A DNA stretch of 64,000 nucleotides from Otatea glauca (lineage: Eukaryota > Streptophyta > Magnoliopsida > Poales > Poaceae), in NCBI GenBank assembly GCA_036346275.1, contig JAYEVK010000246.1, positions 124,001-188,000 of the forward strand. The letters run 5' to 3'. A model generated the notes under the pieces. It did no database searches. It was not told the origin of the DNA and worked only from the letters and a program-made list of their open reading frames with translations. This document shows, piece by piece, positions 43,519-55,640 of this stretch (the stretch's first letter is position 1; each line of letters starts with the position of its first letter). A program made the translations under genes and the position numbers.

Positions 43519-44989
43519 TAGGGTGGCAATCGGGTGCGGCATGGGTAGTACTCGCTCATACCTGTGCCGCGGGGCATACCCCCGAAGGGTAGCGGGCAAA
43601 GAATATCGCCTATAGCTGTCGTCCGCGGCCCGCGGGCATACCTGTTTACCCGCAAACAGCTCAAACAAAGGCTCTTACCATCCTAAAAGCACTTGGTTGA
43701 TAAGAAAAAAAACTGTATGTTTTACTCAAATTCAATGTTCCGTTTCTGTGCAATTAAAAAAATCACAAAAAAAAGTTTTGCTCGCCAGTCACCACTCCAA
43801 ATTGATGCATGGAAAGTTTGAAATATAATGCTTGAATTAGCAAGCTAACAAACTTACATAATTTACGTGCTAGGTAGGGAAGCTGCTAGCATCTGGTGCT
43901 TACAAGTTACAATCAGTCATGCAAAGCTATTGCCCCAGATAAGGAAGAAGCCAAATAAGAATTAATTGCACAAACATCACTTTACATATGTTCTTGAATA
44001 ACCAGATGCCTACCGCTTTATGCAATGGATTTATGTAATTTGAAGCCATGCTTGAAATAATGAAATCATTTGGAATTAAATGATTCCAAGGCTCTAGCAA
44101 TCAAACTTACCATTGTGAGGGGATACTAGAGGTTGCACTAATCCAGAAGGAGCTGCACTAGTATTCAAAGCTGCATCAAGAGGGGCAGCATCTACATGAG
44201 CAGGAACATCTGCTGCAGAGCGTCTGTTATGCTGCACCAAAGAATCTGACATGTCTAATGCCAATGGCTCTTACCATCCGCATGCCGGTCGTTGACGAAC
44301 AAGGGAAAATCGAGCTAGGTCTTCGGATGCGTCGAGATGTGCCTCACGAACACCACCACCTCCTCGGTCAAGCCCACCGTCTCGCCTTCCTCCTCACCGG
44401 GCCCGAACGGTAGGAACGACGACGCGATCTTGGAGATCTCTGCCACGGCGTTGGCATTCGAGAGGCGGCTAAGGGTATGGTCAACGACCGAACTCCGGAG
44501 GCGGCTCAGGCCTCGGGGTAGGGAGGCAGGGCGGCCGACGGTAGGAGGCGGCTTGGGGTTGATCGGTAGGAGGCAGGAGACGGCTGGTCGCTGGCGACAG
44601 GGCGATGGGAGGAAGCTGGATGCCTGGATCTGGAGATTTGGGGGGATGAGGATTGAGGAGAATGCAGCTGGGCGCCTGGTCCTGGGAGATTTGGGGGACG
44701 GGGTACTCGGGCGATTTGGGCGGCTGTCGGGGAGTCAGGCACTCGGGCAGTTTGGCACTCTGGCTCCTAGGGTTTCTTCTAATGCATGTCCCACATGTCA
44801 GTGTAATTACACGGGTAAACGGGTATAGCGGGTACGGGGATAGCTTACCCATACCTATACCCGTTTACCCGGTGGGTAAAGAATTAGTCCCATTTCTATA
44901 CCCGTGGTTAAAGAAAGACCCCCATACCCGCCTCTATTCGGGTATTTACCCGCGGGCACGTGGGTAATCGGGCACAATTGCCATCCCTA
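43519..44989. mobile_element. hAT-type element, 1.47 kb, perfect TSD GATCTGTT, with captured gene fragment
   Basis: Ends TAGGGTGGCAATCGGG (43519) and ATTGCCATCCCTA (ending 44989), flanked by identical GATCTGTT (43511-43518, 44990-44997). Subterminal sequence is full of CGGGTA/TACCCG words as in related MITEs. No transposase motif. The middle (about 44100-44480) carries exon-like host sequence on the minus strand, including a BSD-domain fragment. Confidence 0.9.
44275..44480 (-). pseudogene. Captured BSD-domain gene exon inside the hAT element, with nonsense codon
   Basis: On the minus strand the frame reads LSRLSNANAVAEISKIASSF, then GLTEEVVVFVRHISTHPKT, a stop (TAG at 44315-44317), then LDFPLFVNDRHA. 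BSD-domain proteins of plants have a conserved Trp directly before LDFP, so TAG stands for TGG. The exon closes with a GTAAG donor-like site at 44274. Only 13 bases further on, after TTAG, a second exon-like block (44111-44260, MSDSLVQHNRRSAADVP) again ends in G|GTAAG; its source is not recognised. The intron between them appears almost wholly deleted. Confidence 0.7.
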
Positions 44990-45268
44990 GATCTGTTTTT
45001 TTTACCTTGTCCTAGCTTCTTGGTGTCCGATTTAGAAATTTCGGCCGAACAAAGGTACCTTGTTATGTCGCATTAGGATCAAAAATATGTTTCCCGGTGC
45101 TTCAAGTCGATGAAATTTTGCTGTCAGAGTTCATTTTGTGGGAATCGATCATGATGAAGATGAATAGGCAACCGTAGAGTGAATGAATGCTTTTATTTTG
45201 GATACAATTGATCGGCTAAATTTGTTAGTCAAAACTAAAAATCGTTGGGATTCAGCGTCGGAGCACTG

Positions 45269-45719
45269 TGTCAAACCCCAGAGGAGTCCGACTTCAACTC
45301 CAAATCGCGACCACCAAATCAAAGCAAAAACACTTGGAAATCGGCAAAATGGATAGATACTGGATGCGAACTAAGAAAAGGAAAGCAAGAACTCGAAATA
45401 CTCTTGTCATTAATCCATAACAGAATTCTTTTACAATACCCAGACTTTTATAGCCAGCTTCAGAGTTACCACGAAAGAAAAGACAATAGGAACTGTAAAC
45501 CGAAAACAACCTGTCACTGTATGTTGTAATTACTACAAATGTTTACAGCCATTGGATTAGAGAGAAACTTCATTAGCTCAAAAGAACCATTGGATCTTCA
45601 TAATTGGCTCTGTCCACCCGATCATACTAATGGAAAGGGTATCACTTAATCTGAAGCATCCACTAACTGAATTGATCATGCCCGCCTGTGTTTCAGATCC
45701 CTTCTTCAGTTATCTGACA
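45269..45719 (-). repeat. Gypsy 3' LTR (451 bp)
   Basis: Aligns end to end with 50649-51097; sparse base changes such as CAAACCCC against CAGACCCC and a 2-bp indel near GGCTGTCTGCC. Confidence 0.9.
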
Positions 45720-45747
45720 GTACTCCCCCCTCTGAACATCCTTGTCC

Positions 45748-48700
45748 TCAAGGATGGACACGTGGAAATACCTTGGAAATGAAGTCGGCATCCTCCCAGG
45801 TAGCAGCGTCTGGTGGTAGGTTAGTCCACAAAATCTTCCATTGGATCACCGGTATGTTGTTTCTTGGTATCATTCTTCTTTCCAGAATTGCAGCCGGTTC
45901 AGTCAAGATATTTCCTTCAGTATCCACAAGTAGCAATTCTTTGCTAGGAATGACCCTGGGCCCAACATGGCTGACATGGGATACTGGGTGGATCTGACAG
46001 CCATCCGGTAACAAGAGTCTGTAAGCTACATTTCCCACTTTCTCAATAACATGAAATGGACCATAGAACTTGGAGTGCAATTTTAAACTTTTGTGCAGTC
46101 CTAGAGCATTATTTCTGTAAGGTTGTACTTTCAAATAAACCATGTCGGCAATTCCAAACTTCCTTTCTGTTCTATGTTTATCAGCGAAGTACTTCATCTT
46201 GAATTTGCTTTTTCCAAATTAGCTTTGATAGCTTCAGTTGCAGCCTGCCAATCTTGCATCCTGCTCTTAGTCTCTTCAGTAGTGGCTTCAAACAGGGCAT
46301 TTTCAGTGATCAAGGGTAGTGGCCTGCCATATAAGCTTGGAACGGTGTCATTTTCAAAGAGGTATGAAAAGAGGTGTTGTACCACCACTCCGCTTGTGTC
46401 AGCCATGAATGCCACTTCTTTGGATTCGCAAATGCCATACATCTCAAATAATTTTCAAGGTATTGGTTCACCCTCTCCGTTTGGCCGTCAGTTTGTAGAT
46501 GATAAGCGCTATCGAAGCAAATTCTTACCCCCATTGCATTGAATAACTCCTTCCACAGTGAACTTGTGAAGATTCTATCCCTGTCGGTTATAATCACCAT
46601 TGGAAGCCCATGGAGTTTGTATACATTATCCAAGAAAAGTTTAGCTACCTCCTGAACAGTATAAGGATGGCTCATGGATATAAAATGAGTGTACTTGGTG
46701 AATTTGTCAACCACAACCATAACCACATCTTTTCCTTTAGATTTCGGTAAGCCTTCTACAAAGTCCATGTCGATGTGCGTCCATGCCATGTCTGGGGTTG
46801 GCAATGGCTGAAGTAACCCTAGATATGGCAAATTCTCCGATTTGTTCTTCTGACAGATTGCACAAGATTTGACATACTCCGAAACCATGGCTTTCATTCT
46901 TGGCCAGTAGAACAGCAGCTTAGCCCTTTGGTATGTTGCTCTTTCTCTATAACAAATATTCCATTGTATAGGTTATATGGTGGAGCACTTCCTTCATCAA
47001 TCCTCAGCTTAGCCTCTAATTCCTTGCAATGCTCATCTTCTTGATAACTTTGTATCACTTCGTTGATCCATTCAGGAACTGCCATTGTAATTGCAAGGCT
47101 TTCTTCCAAATGAGGTATCCTGGATAGTGCATCTGCTGCTCTGTTCTCTCTTCCCTTCTTGTACTCTATTTTGTGGTTATATCCCAAGAGCTTAATAAGC
47201 AGCTTATGTTGTAATCCATCTATCAACCTTTGATCAGCTAAGTATCTAAGGCTCTGTTGATTGGTTCTAATGATTAGAGTTTATCCCACCAAATAGTGTT
47301 TCCATTTTTTTAAAGCTTCTAAAATAGCCAGTGCCTCTTTATCATAAATTGACATTGCTTGAGCTTTTGGGCCTATGGTCTTACTCATGTAAGATATGGG
47401 TCTTCCACCTTGCATCAATACTGCCCTCAGCCCACTTCCACTTGCATCAGTTTCCAGGATGAAGGACTGAGAGAAATCGGGAAGTGCAAGTACTGGAGCA
47501 TTGGTGAGGGCCCTCTTTATCTCAGTAAAGGGTCTAAGCTGTTCTTCTCCCCAATTGAAAGCATTTCTTCTTAAGGAATCGAATAGAGGCCGACAAATTG
47601 TTCCAAAGACTTTGATGAATCTCCTGTAATAACCGGCCAAACCTAGGAACCCTCTCAACTGTGTTATTGTCTTAGGAATAGGCCACTCTTGTACTGCCAA
47701 AATTTCGTCAGGGTTGGTTGCCACTCCATCCCCCTTGCTGATATGTCCTAGATACTCCACTTGTTCTTGCCCAAATACACACTACTTTTCGCAAATAGCT
47801 CATTCTTGCTTAAAATCTCCAGCACTTGCTTCAGATGTCCTACATGCTTTCCCAACTGTATATCAGGATATCATCGAAAAATACTAATACACTTCTTCTC
47901 AAAAGTCCTGCCAGCAACTTGTTCATCAGCGTCTGTAACGTAGCAGGGCGTTTGTCAACCCAAATGGCATAATAAGGTACTCGTAGTGGCTTGTATGAGT
48001 ACTGAATGCAGTCTTGAAGATGTCTTCAGTGTTCATGCGAATCTGATGATACCCCGACCTTAGATCTATTTTTGAAAAATATTTGGCTCCATGCAATTCG
48101 TCCAAGAGGTCTTCAATGACAGGAATCGGGCATTTGTTCTTAATGGTATTAGAATTCAATTGCCGGTAGTCGATGCATAGTCTCCATGCCCATCCTTCTT
48201 CTTAACGAAAATGGCCGGTGAGGAGAAAGGACTGACACTGGATCTGATCACCTTTGATTGCAGTAAGCCCTCATCAAATCTTCCATTGCATTCTTTTTAT
48301 AGAAGGGTAGTCGATAAAGCCTTACATTCACAGTTTTTGACTCCTGTAAGGGGAATTTTGTGATCACACTCCCTTATTGGAGGTAATTCAGTAGGTTCAG
48401 CAAAAACATCAGAGTACTGTTGTAATACTTTTTTTATTTTAGGAATTTCATTTTGCAAGCTCTTGTCATTAGGAAGAATGACCTTGGAATAGATCATTGC
48501 CCCTACCACTCCTTTTTCCATCAGTTTCTTCAACTTTAACTCATTGATGACACAATCTTTCTCAGGAATTGTCTCATCTCTGAATCTGAGATTACTCTGT
48601 CCCTCTTTAGTTATGGAAATCTCCCTAGTTCTTAGGTCCAAGCTTACTGGGCTATGCTGTAGGATCCAGTTAGCTCCCAGTATAGCATCATATCCCTTAA

Positions 48701-48900
48701 GAGGCAATACCCTGAAATCTGTGAGGAAAACCTCTCCTTGAATGAAATACTGGCAGTTCATGCATACCGAGTTGCATTCCATTCTTGTTCCATTTGCTAC
48801 AGCTACTTGAATTGGAGGTCCACTACTGGTTTCACAATTTGCCTTATCTGTAATTGTTGGAGTTATAAATGTTGCAGTGCTTCCACTGTCAACTAGTGCT
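45748..48900 (-). pseudogene. Gypsy pol: protease, RT, RNase H, integrase, chromodomain-like end, broken
   Basis: Minus-strand order: retropepsin region (VDSGST near 48895, YDAILGANWILQHSPVSLDL about 48640); RT (KYFSKIDLRSGYHQIRMNTE about 48050, HYEYLIMPFGLTNA); connection/RNase H (EYLGHISKGDGV, FLGLAGYYRRFIKVFG about 47635, FILETDASGSG); zinc/integrase (SCAICQKNKSENLPYLGLLQ about 46850, HIDMDFVEGLPK, VIITDRDRIFTSSLWKELF, HLQTDGQTERVNQYLENYL), then the GPF-like FYGPFHVIEKVGNVAYRL and a chromodomain-like tail (VIQWKILWTNLPPDAATWED about 45790). Frame breaks at about 46197, 46897, 47226, 47760, 47926 and 48297. The missing piece near 48160-48297 and at 47760-47926 covers parts of the RT, including the expected catalytic YxDD region, which appears frameshifted. 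Confidence 0.9.
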
Positions 48901-49086
48901 ATAGCACTTTTCCAATCCTCATTTTCAGGGTGAAGGTAGATACTCCTGAGCTAGTACCTGATAAAGCATGCATAGACAATTGGCATACTTCTTCCTCTTT
49001 GTTCTTGTGCAGTGGACTGCTAGGAGGTGTGGTATACTCACCTTCAAAACCTTCCTCCTTTTCCTCCTCTTCATCCTCTACTGTAA

Positions 49087-50450
49087 TCAAGTGTAATTGC
49101 TTCTGAAATTTACATACCTTACTGTGCCTAGGCACCCAGGGTTCTTGGCACTTGTAACATTTTCCCCCTGCCCATTTGTTACTTGCAACTGAACTATGTT
49201 TGTCACTTCCTTCCTTACAATCTCCCCCTTCTGGTTCGAGCTTCCCAATGGGTTCACCTTGCTGTGAGTCTCAGGAGTCCACTGGGAATACTTCTTATGG
49301 AAGGTACTAGTTTCATAATTCCTGGCATGTGAATATGCCTCCACCAAAGTATTAGGGTTGAGTGATTTCAAAGGTACTTTGATATAGTTCTTTAACCCTG
49401 AGATAAAGTAATCCAAGGAATATCCTTTGGTTAGGCTAGGGTTGTCTCTCTTAACCAAATTCATCATCACCTCAATTCTGTCAATGTAGGTTTCAATACT
49501 TCCTATTTGATTTAGCCCTCTGAAGTTATCAACAACCTCAACTCTAGTTTCTGCAGCGAATCTCTTATACACCATGTCACGAAATTGTGGCCAAGTTAAG
49601 GCACTAGTATCAATCCTGTTACTGTTCAACCATTGATCTGCTCTTCCGATCAAATAAACTTCAGCTATGGCGACTTTCTGCCAATCCGGAGTTTTTCCCA
49701 GCTCAAAACACTTCTCAGCTTTTCTGATCCATGCCCCCGGGTTTTCACCATCAAACTTTGGAAATTCAACTTTTGGACCCTTGCTAAAGCCGGCATGATA
49801 ATGATTCCTGTCTTCATTTTGTTGTACTAATCCCTCAAAGGCTCTAGGCCCAATACCATCCCAATGACCTTCAGTTCTGGTCTGATGTGCATAAGTCAGA
49901 GGCTGATATGAGCAGCTATATGGAGGTCTATATGTGGGTACATATGCTTGATTTGAAGCTGAATATTGAGGTGCAAATGTTCCATTAATCACCAAAGAAG
50001 GATAGACACTGACTCCAAAAGTTCCAGCCCTGGTATTAACATTACCTCTCATATGGCCAAGTGAAACTGCCGAACCATTTGTGGTTCCAAAAGGAAAACT
50101 GAAAGGTATAGAGGGTATACTACTCATACTACTACCACCGTGATGATTTGGAGCAAAAGAATGGCTACTCCCTGGTGTTCCATAGAAGTTTGCCCCAGAT
50201 GAAGAAATTTTGGCTTCGGTTTGTCCCAGTTGTTCAAAGTCATTCTCATAGCCAATGTGCTGGTGACCTCCTTTTGCCCCGATTTCTCCATCAGAAGATT
50301 TAACTTCTCCATAACCAAGTCAATCTTAGAAGAATTGCCATTCAGTTGTTTCTGCAGTTGTTCCATTTGCCCCTTGATGGAAACAGAGTTTTCCCCCATC
50401 TGATATTGTAAACTAACTAAATCCTTCAGATCTTTCATGTCCCCAACCAA
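49087..50450 (-). pseudogene. Gypsy gag (capsid-like retrotransposon protein), frameshifted
   Basis: Two overlapping frames, 50124-50450 (coiled coil, GQMEQLQKQLNGNSSKIDLV) and 49087-50127, cover the start of gag. The second contains EFPKFDGENPGAWIRKAEKC and DQWLNSNRIDTSALTWPQFR, the UBN2/retrotrans_gag pattern. A Cys knuckle (CYKCQEPWVPRHSKVCKF, about 49095-49150) follows across a frameshift. The downstream frame 48899-49135 continues toward protease. Confidence 0.85.
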
Positions 50451-50648
50451 GACCGAATCAATCTCACTGTCGAGATTTTTTTCCCACTTTCGGCATCTCC
50501 AAATTAATCCAGATCTTTACCACCGATCCGGTTTCCTCTCAAGTCAGCTTAGGAATTTTACAAGGAAACAAGTTCCTAAACCCTTGCCACTCAGGAACAG
50601 CATCAACCCAATGTTTCTCCAAGAATCAATACTGGCTCTGATACCAAA

Positions 50649-51097
50649 TGTCAGACCCCAGAGGAGTCCGACTTCAACTCCAGATCGTGAGCACCAAATC
50701 AAAGCAAAAACACTTGGAAATCGGCAAAATGGATAGATAGTGGATGCGAACTAAGAAAAGGAAAGCAAGAACTCGAAATACTCTTGTGATTAATCCATAA
50801 CAGAATTCTGTTACAATACCCAGACTTTTATAGCCGGCTTCAGAGTTACCACGCAAGAAAAGACAATACGAACTGTAAACTGAAAACAACCTGTCACTGT
50901 ATATTGTAATTACTACAAATGTTTACAGCCATTGGATTAGAGAGAAACTTCATTAGCTCAAAAGAACCATTGTATCTTCATAATTGGCTGTCTGCCCGAT
51001 CATACTAATGGAAAGGGTATCACTTAATCTGAAGTGTCCACTAACTGAATTGATCATGCCCGCCTGTGTTTCAGATCCCTTCTTCAGTTATCTGACA
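50649..51097 (-). repeat. Gypsy 5' LTR (449 bp)
   Basis: Starts TGTCAGACCCCAGAGGAGTC, ends TTCAGTTATCTGACA. It borders the tRNA-Met primer site on its left. Confidence 0.9.
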
Positions 51098-51102
51098 CAC
51101 TG

Positions 51103-52111
51103 GTAGGCAGGATCTATGGTACAAGTGGGTAGCATTGAGGCATTGACTAGGCTATAGCTCCTGTCCTGGTGCCTAACAGTGGTGTAGTTTACAGGGAAGA
51201 AACGCTTGTTGTTCAATATGTTGCTACCAAATGAATCTTATATTCAAACAACATGCGAATGCCCTTCAAGCTCTTACAAAGAGCTGGTAGAAAAATCAGC
51301 TTATTTCAACCAGAGGAGTGGTCCTCACCAAATTGAGAGAATTTGCAGCATCCGTGAGGGTTAGCATCGAATTCTCTATTGTATAATCATGACGGTTCAT
51401 GTGCTTCAAGCGGAACATCCATGCCCCTATTGCGAATATTGAATTACAGATCAATTAGATGTCATCGTTAGTTCATACATACAGAACTTCAGAAGTGGTA
51501 GATAATTCTGTGGAAGGCGGGATAAATATTTAGTAAATGGATCTATAGCCTAGTAATATGTGGCTAGAGTATTCTTAAAAAAATATATAGCTAGAATTTT
51601 TATCCTAACTGTGGAGAATGTGAGGAAATATGTCATTTCAGCATGTTAGAAATAAAGCAAATTATGCAATAAGCATGCATTAGAAGAAGAAAAAACTGTG
51701 ATGCATCAGATGCATTTCTAATAGTCAGGTACTATATGTAAACCTAGATACATTAAAGAAAACGATCATGCAAATTATTATTCTTCATTTCCTAACAAAC
51801 AAGAGAATTTCAGCATGTATACATTTGACAGTAAAGTGAATTATGAGAGGCTTCTCAGTTTTTGTTTCAGTTACCCTTTCATGTCTGTTAAATATGTAGT
51901 GGATTAAATGGAGTTTGGCTATATAATTTTATATTATTATAGATTGTATTTCCTTCATTTACTAATATATTTTCTATTGTGTACATAAATTGGATTTCCT
52001 ATTCGTGTGCTTTGCATAGATATTTGTTTTTATAAAAGTTCTTGGATTCTGCCAACACATTTAGTTGAATATCATTGTAAAATATATGTTATCCTTTTTT
52101 TCTACCTCTAG
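51103..52111 (+). other. Probable intron of the OTU gene, right of the gypsy insertion
   Basis: AT-rich, no recognised coding content. It closes with a T-rich tract and TACCTCTAG (acceptor at 52110-52111). An additional untranslated exon inside it cannot be excluded. Confidence 0.45.
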
Positions 52112-52118
52112 GTTGGAA

Positions 52119-54779
52119 ATGACACATATGTTTCCAAATGAAGGTGCCTCATCCAGCTCAACCTCTATGAGCAGCCAGAGGAGCGAGACCGATGATGACA
52201 GGATGATTGCAATGGTTCTTGCAGAAGAATATACCAAGTTAGATGGTGCTATGGCCAAGCGTCTTTCAAATTTAACATCTATCCCTGTAAGATAGTGGAT
52301 GCCTGTTCTATTCTATGTATTGATGCCTGTTCTATTCTATGTATTGATGCCTGTTCTATTCTATGTATTTCATTTTTCCTATACTGCCCTGCTCGGAACT
52401 GTTGATTTTTTTGGTAGGCACTCTTTCGTTTCTCTCTATGCTATAGTTTATGTATTAAATAAAGTTTATCTTGTGTGCTTCTTACCTGATACTTCTTTCC
52501 TTGCTGCACATTTATAGCATGTTCCCCGGATTAATACATACTTTCCGACATATAGTGATGCCAGTGTAGATCATCATCGCCTTCTTGACAGGTAGCTTCT
52601 ATGATCTTTACTTGCTTCAATTTGCTAGAGTATTTGCATTTATTTCTTAGGAACCTGGGCCTTCATTTTTTTTAGCAGAGAAAATAGTTCAATATATTGC
52701 TTTCATTTGCAAAGGCATTAATGTTTCATGCATGTTGGGTGACTCCATCCTGTCCTAGGTCTTTTGGCAAACATTTGGATTTTGGAGATACATTGAAAGT
52801 CAAGTGTTGGTCTTACTCATACAAGCCCACCGTCCTTGAGTCAAAGGCTCAAAGGCAGCATGGGTTTTTGTTTTGAAATTGGAGATTTTACGCAAGATAT
52901 TACAAACACATTGGAGAAAACTGTAGAGCCACATCCAAATTGCATATCTAATACATATCGTGGGACTTCTTTCTGAGATTTCAAATACATACCTGCTTGC
53001 CCAAACAATCTTTATCCTGTCTTTACTCTATGCACACTACTGAAATAGAAGCTCATTCCCATGCATGCTTATAAAGGTAACCTGGAAGTACCTTCTGTCT
53101 GTTTCTGTAAATAAATGGAACACCATCATCTTTTCTTAATTTAAGAAAGTTTTTTGTAGGCTTAATGCCTATGGCTTGTATGAAGTGAGGGTATCCGGAG
53201 ATGGCAATTGTCAGGTTCATAATTTTCTAAATTACAATTTTATTCACTTGATGAAATTATATGATCTTCTGAAGCTCTTGCTCATGTGTTCATGTAAGGA
53301 TACAGTTGTTTATTGTATTGTAGTTTCGTGCACTCTCAGACCAGCTATATCGATCACCTGAGTATCACAAGCATGTTCGGAAGGAGGTAGTGAAGCAGGT
53401 ATATCGATCTCCTGGCCATATCGGTAGTACCACTCTTTAGCTTATGACTTTAAGTTACTATGCTCATATAGCTAGACTGCAATTTTCCTAGGATCCCACA
53501 ACACATGCATTTCACCCTTTTGGTGAACTGTGTCCATTTGTTTTACTATATTAGCTTTTCTTCTTCTGGTGTATAAAGAAACAGGTTTTCATCATTATAC
53601 TATAGTTATGCTGATAATTCTCTTGTCAGAGAGACCTGCATGCTTACGTGTTGTTTATCTTCTTGTGCAGCTCAAGGTGTGTAACTCCTTGTATGAAGGT
53701 CATGTTCCAATGAAATATAAACATTATTGCAAGAAGATGAAAAAGTATGTACCTTCCTGAGCTTGACTTTGCTACGGAATACTTCAATGAAAACAGTTCA
53801 TGAACTAACGCTTTTGCATTTATGGATCTGAAATATCATCTTTTTCAGATCTGGTGAATGGGGAGACCATGTCACATTGCAAGCAGCTGCTGATAAGGTT
53901 AATTCTCCTTTACAACGTTTCCATCATTTTCTTTGGTCAACTGAACTTTTAGTCAACTTCTGCAGTTGCGCAAGATTTTCTGACTTTTATGTTGCATATG
54001 TGAATCATTGCTATCCCCCAATTCTACTGAAGTAGAGCACTGAAGATAACCTGTTCTATTGATGACAGGACTTTATAATAGAATCTTAATGATCTCTTAA
54101 TCCATCTTCCTGTGATTAATATTTTATTCGTACTTAAATTGTTCTCACTAAAAGTTCCCTTCTCCTGGAGAAAGAAGATGCTTAATGTTTTTCTTTGCTT
54201 TTGGCAGTTTGCTGCGAAAATATGCCTTCTAACATCATTCAGAGATACCTGTTTTGTTGAAATTGTTCCACAATATCAGGCTCCACAGAGAGGTAAGGTT
54301 TTGGCCTGTGTCTAGTAACAACAAACTTTCTGCATACTGACATAAAAAAAAACACCAGTCGAACAGCACTTTTTTTTATTATGTCACTTGCATTATGTGC
54401 TCAGCATATTATTGCCCTGCGTTTGGCACTGTTACACACGCTTATATACACATCTCTCTGATTACTGCAGACTTATGCAACAAATAAGTAGAGACAAAAA
54501 CAATTAAAGAAAACCTAGCAATTGCTGACCCCGATGTTGTGTGTTTTTCAGAGATTTGGCTAAGTTTCTGGTCTGAAGTTCACTATAACTCATTGTATGA
54601 TGCTCGAGGTCAGAAACAGAATATCCTCCCTTACCTTAATTATAGTGAATCTGACATGAATCAATGTGATTGTCTTGTACTATCGTATACCCATTTTTTT
54701 TTAAGAAAAGGAAAATACTTGTTGCCTTGCAGATCTCCCTAGCAAGTACAAGCCTAGAAAGAAGCACTGGTTGTTTTAG
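52119..54779 (+). CDS. OTU-domain cysteine protease (deubiquitinase), nine coding exons, 227 aa
   Basis: Coding exons: 52119-52286, 52518-52591, 53160-53214, 53324-53398, 53671-53744, 53849-53897, 54208-54292, 54552-54608, 54733-54779; all GT-AG, phases agree, 228 codons including stop. The N-terminus is Ser-rich, then DDRMIAMVLAEEYTKLDG and RINTYFPTYSDASVDHHRLL. The catalytic block VSGDGNCQ plus FRALSDQLY has Asp95 and the nucleophile Cys98; WGDHVTLQAAADKFAAKI and VPQYQAP follow, and SEVHYNSLYD supplies the catalytic His204. The protein ends KYKPRKKHWLF, as in Arabidopsis OTU9-12-type enzymes. These cleave ubiquitin from conjugates in the cytosol or nucleus. The first ATG after the acceptor at 52111 is chosen; the 5' UTR probably lies upstream at about 43.2 kb. 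All residues needed for activity are present. Confidence 0.93.
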
Positions 54780-54845
54780 ATTCACGCGAGAGTTTTGCTT
54801 CAGACCTGGATTTTACTTGGCCTTTTCGCCACTGCTGGCTGATGG

Positions 54846-54919
54846 CATCCTGGACAGTGGAGATTTCCTCTGTGGTTTTCTGCATCCTGGACAGTGGAGA
54901 TTTCCTCTGTGGTTTTCTC
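54846..54919. repeat. Tandem duplication, 37-bp unit
   Basis: CATCCTGGACAGTGGAGATT and the following TCCTCTGTGGTTTTCT occur at 54846-54882 and 54883-54919, identical but for the last base. It lies 67 bp after the OTU stop codon, probably in the 3' UTR. Confidence 0.9.
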
Positions 54920-55062
54920 CCCTATAGCTCTGAATGATTGATCTGTTGAATGCACTCCTTGGTCAGTGTTATACAGAATTAGATATAGCTCAATACTGGA
55001 TTTGAGGTTGCCTCCTTGTGAATAGATATCTGTACTGACATATACAAGTTTATTCATTGTTT

Positions 55063-55178
55063 TACTCTGTACACATGCTATATATTGCTGCTCTCTATTA
55101 TTTCATTTACTTAATTTTTTTACTCTGTATACATGCTATATATTGCTGCTACCTATTATTTCATCCACTTTACTTTTG
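55063..55178. repeat. Tandem duplication, 58-bp unit
   Basis: TACTCTGTACACATGCTATA, then TATTGCTGCTCTC and TATTATTTCATTTAC, is repeated at 55121 with few changes (TACTCTGTATACATGCTATA). Confidence 0.8.
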
Positions 55179-55640
55179 GGCAATAATTCATTAGGTTTCC
55201 ATTCTCATACTGAATATCTAGTACCCTATAATTCACATGACTTGCATGCCTGAGCATGCTTACCAGTTCTTATGCCTGGATGTAACATCAGTTGTTGAGC
55301 GAACTACCAAGGAGTGGTCAGAAGCCCGAGATTGGAGTTAGTAGGGTTTTTTTTGTCTGTTTGCTTTAGGAGCTTCAGCCCTGTATTCAGGGTTGTCAGC
55401 CCTTAGCAATGTCTATTGGGTGTAGTGACATGAACGATGCTGACCACGCTACAAAGCTGAACTGAACTGAGATTGCTAAGTAGCTCGTACTTCGTAGCAT
55501 ATATAAGATTCTGAACCTGTAAGCTGTTGAGACTAGACTTGTAAGTGTTTCACTGTCGACCTGTTTGTTCAGACTAGAACCTAGCGTTCCTCTGTTCGTA
55601 GCGCGCCAGCTGAGCGCAGCTCCCACCCGCGTTGCGTTGG

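Larger units (their letters stand above)
45269..51097 (-). mobile_element. Ty3/gypsy LTR retrotransposon (chromovirus-like), 5.8 kb, TSD CACTG
   Basis: LTRs 45269-45719 and 50649-51097 (TGTCA...TGACA), flanked by CACTG at 45264-45268 and 51098-51102. On the minus strand the primer site TGGTATCAGAGCCAG (50632-50646, tRNA-Met type) follows the right (5') LTR, and a purine tract AGAGGGGGGAGTAC (45720-45733) precedes the left (3') LTR. Gag, protease, RT, RNase H and integrase follow in gypsy order. Length and the C-terminal chromodomain-like end suggest a Reina/Tekay-type chromovirus. Several frameshifts; LTRs are still very similar, so the insertion is fairly recent. Confidence 0.93.
54780..55640 (+). 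other. OTU gene 3' UTR and downstream DNA
   Basis: Follows the stop at 54777-54779. Contains two small tandem duplications (54846-54919 and 55063-55178). No other gene recognised; the poly(A) site is not identified with certainty. Confidence 0.45.
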
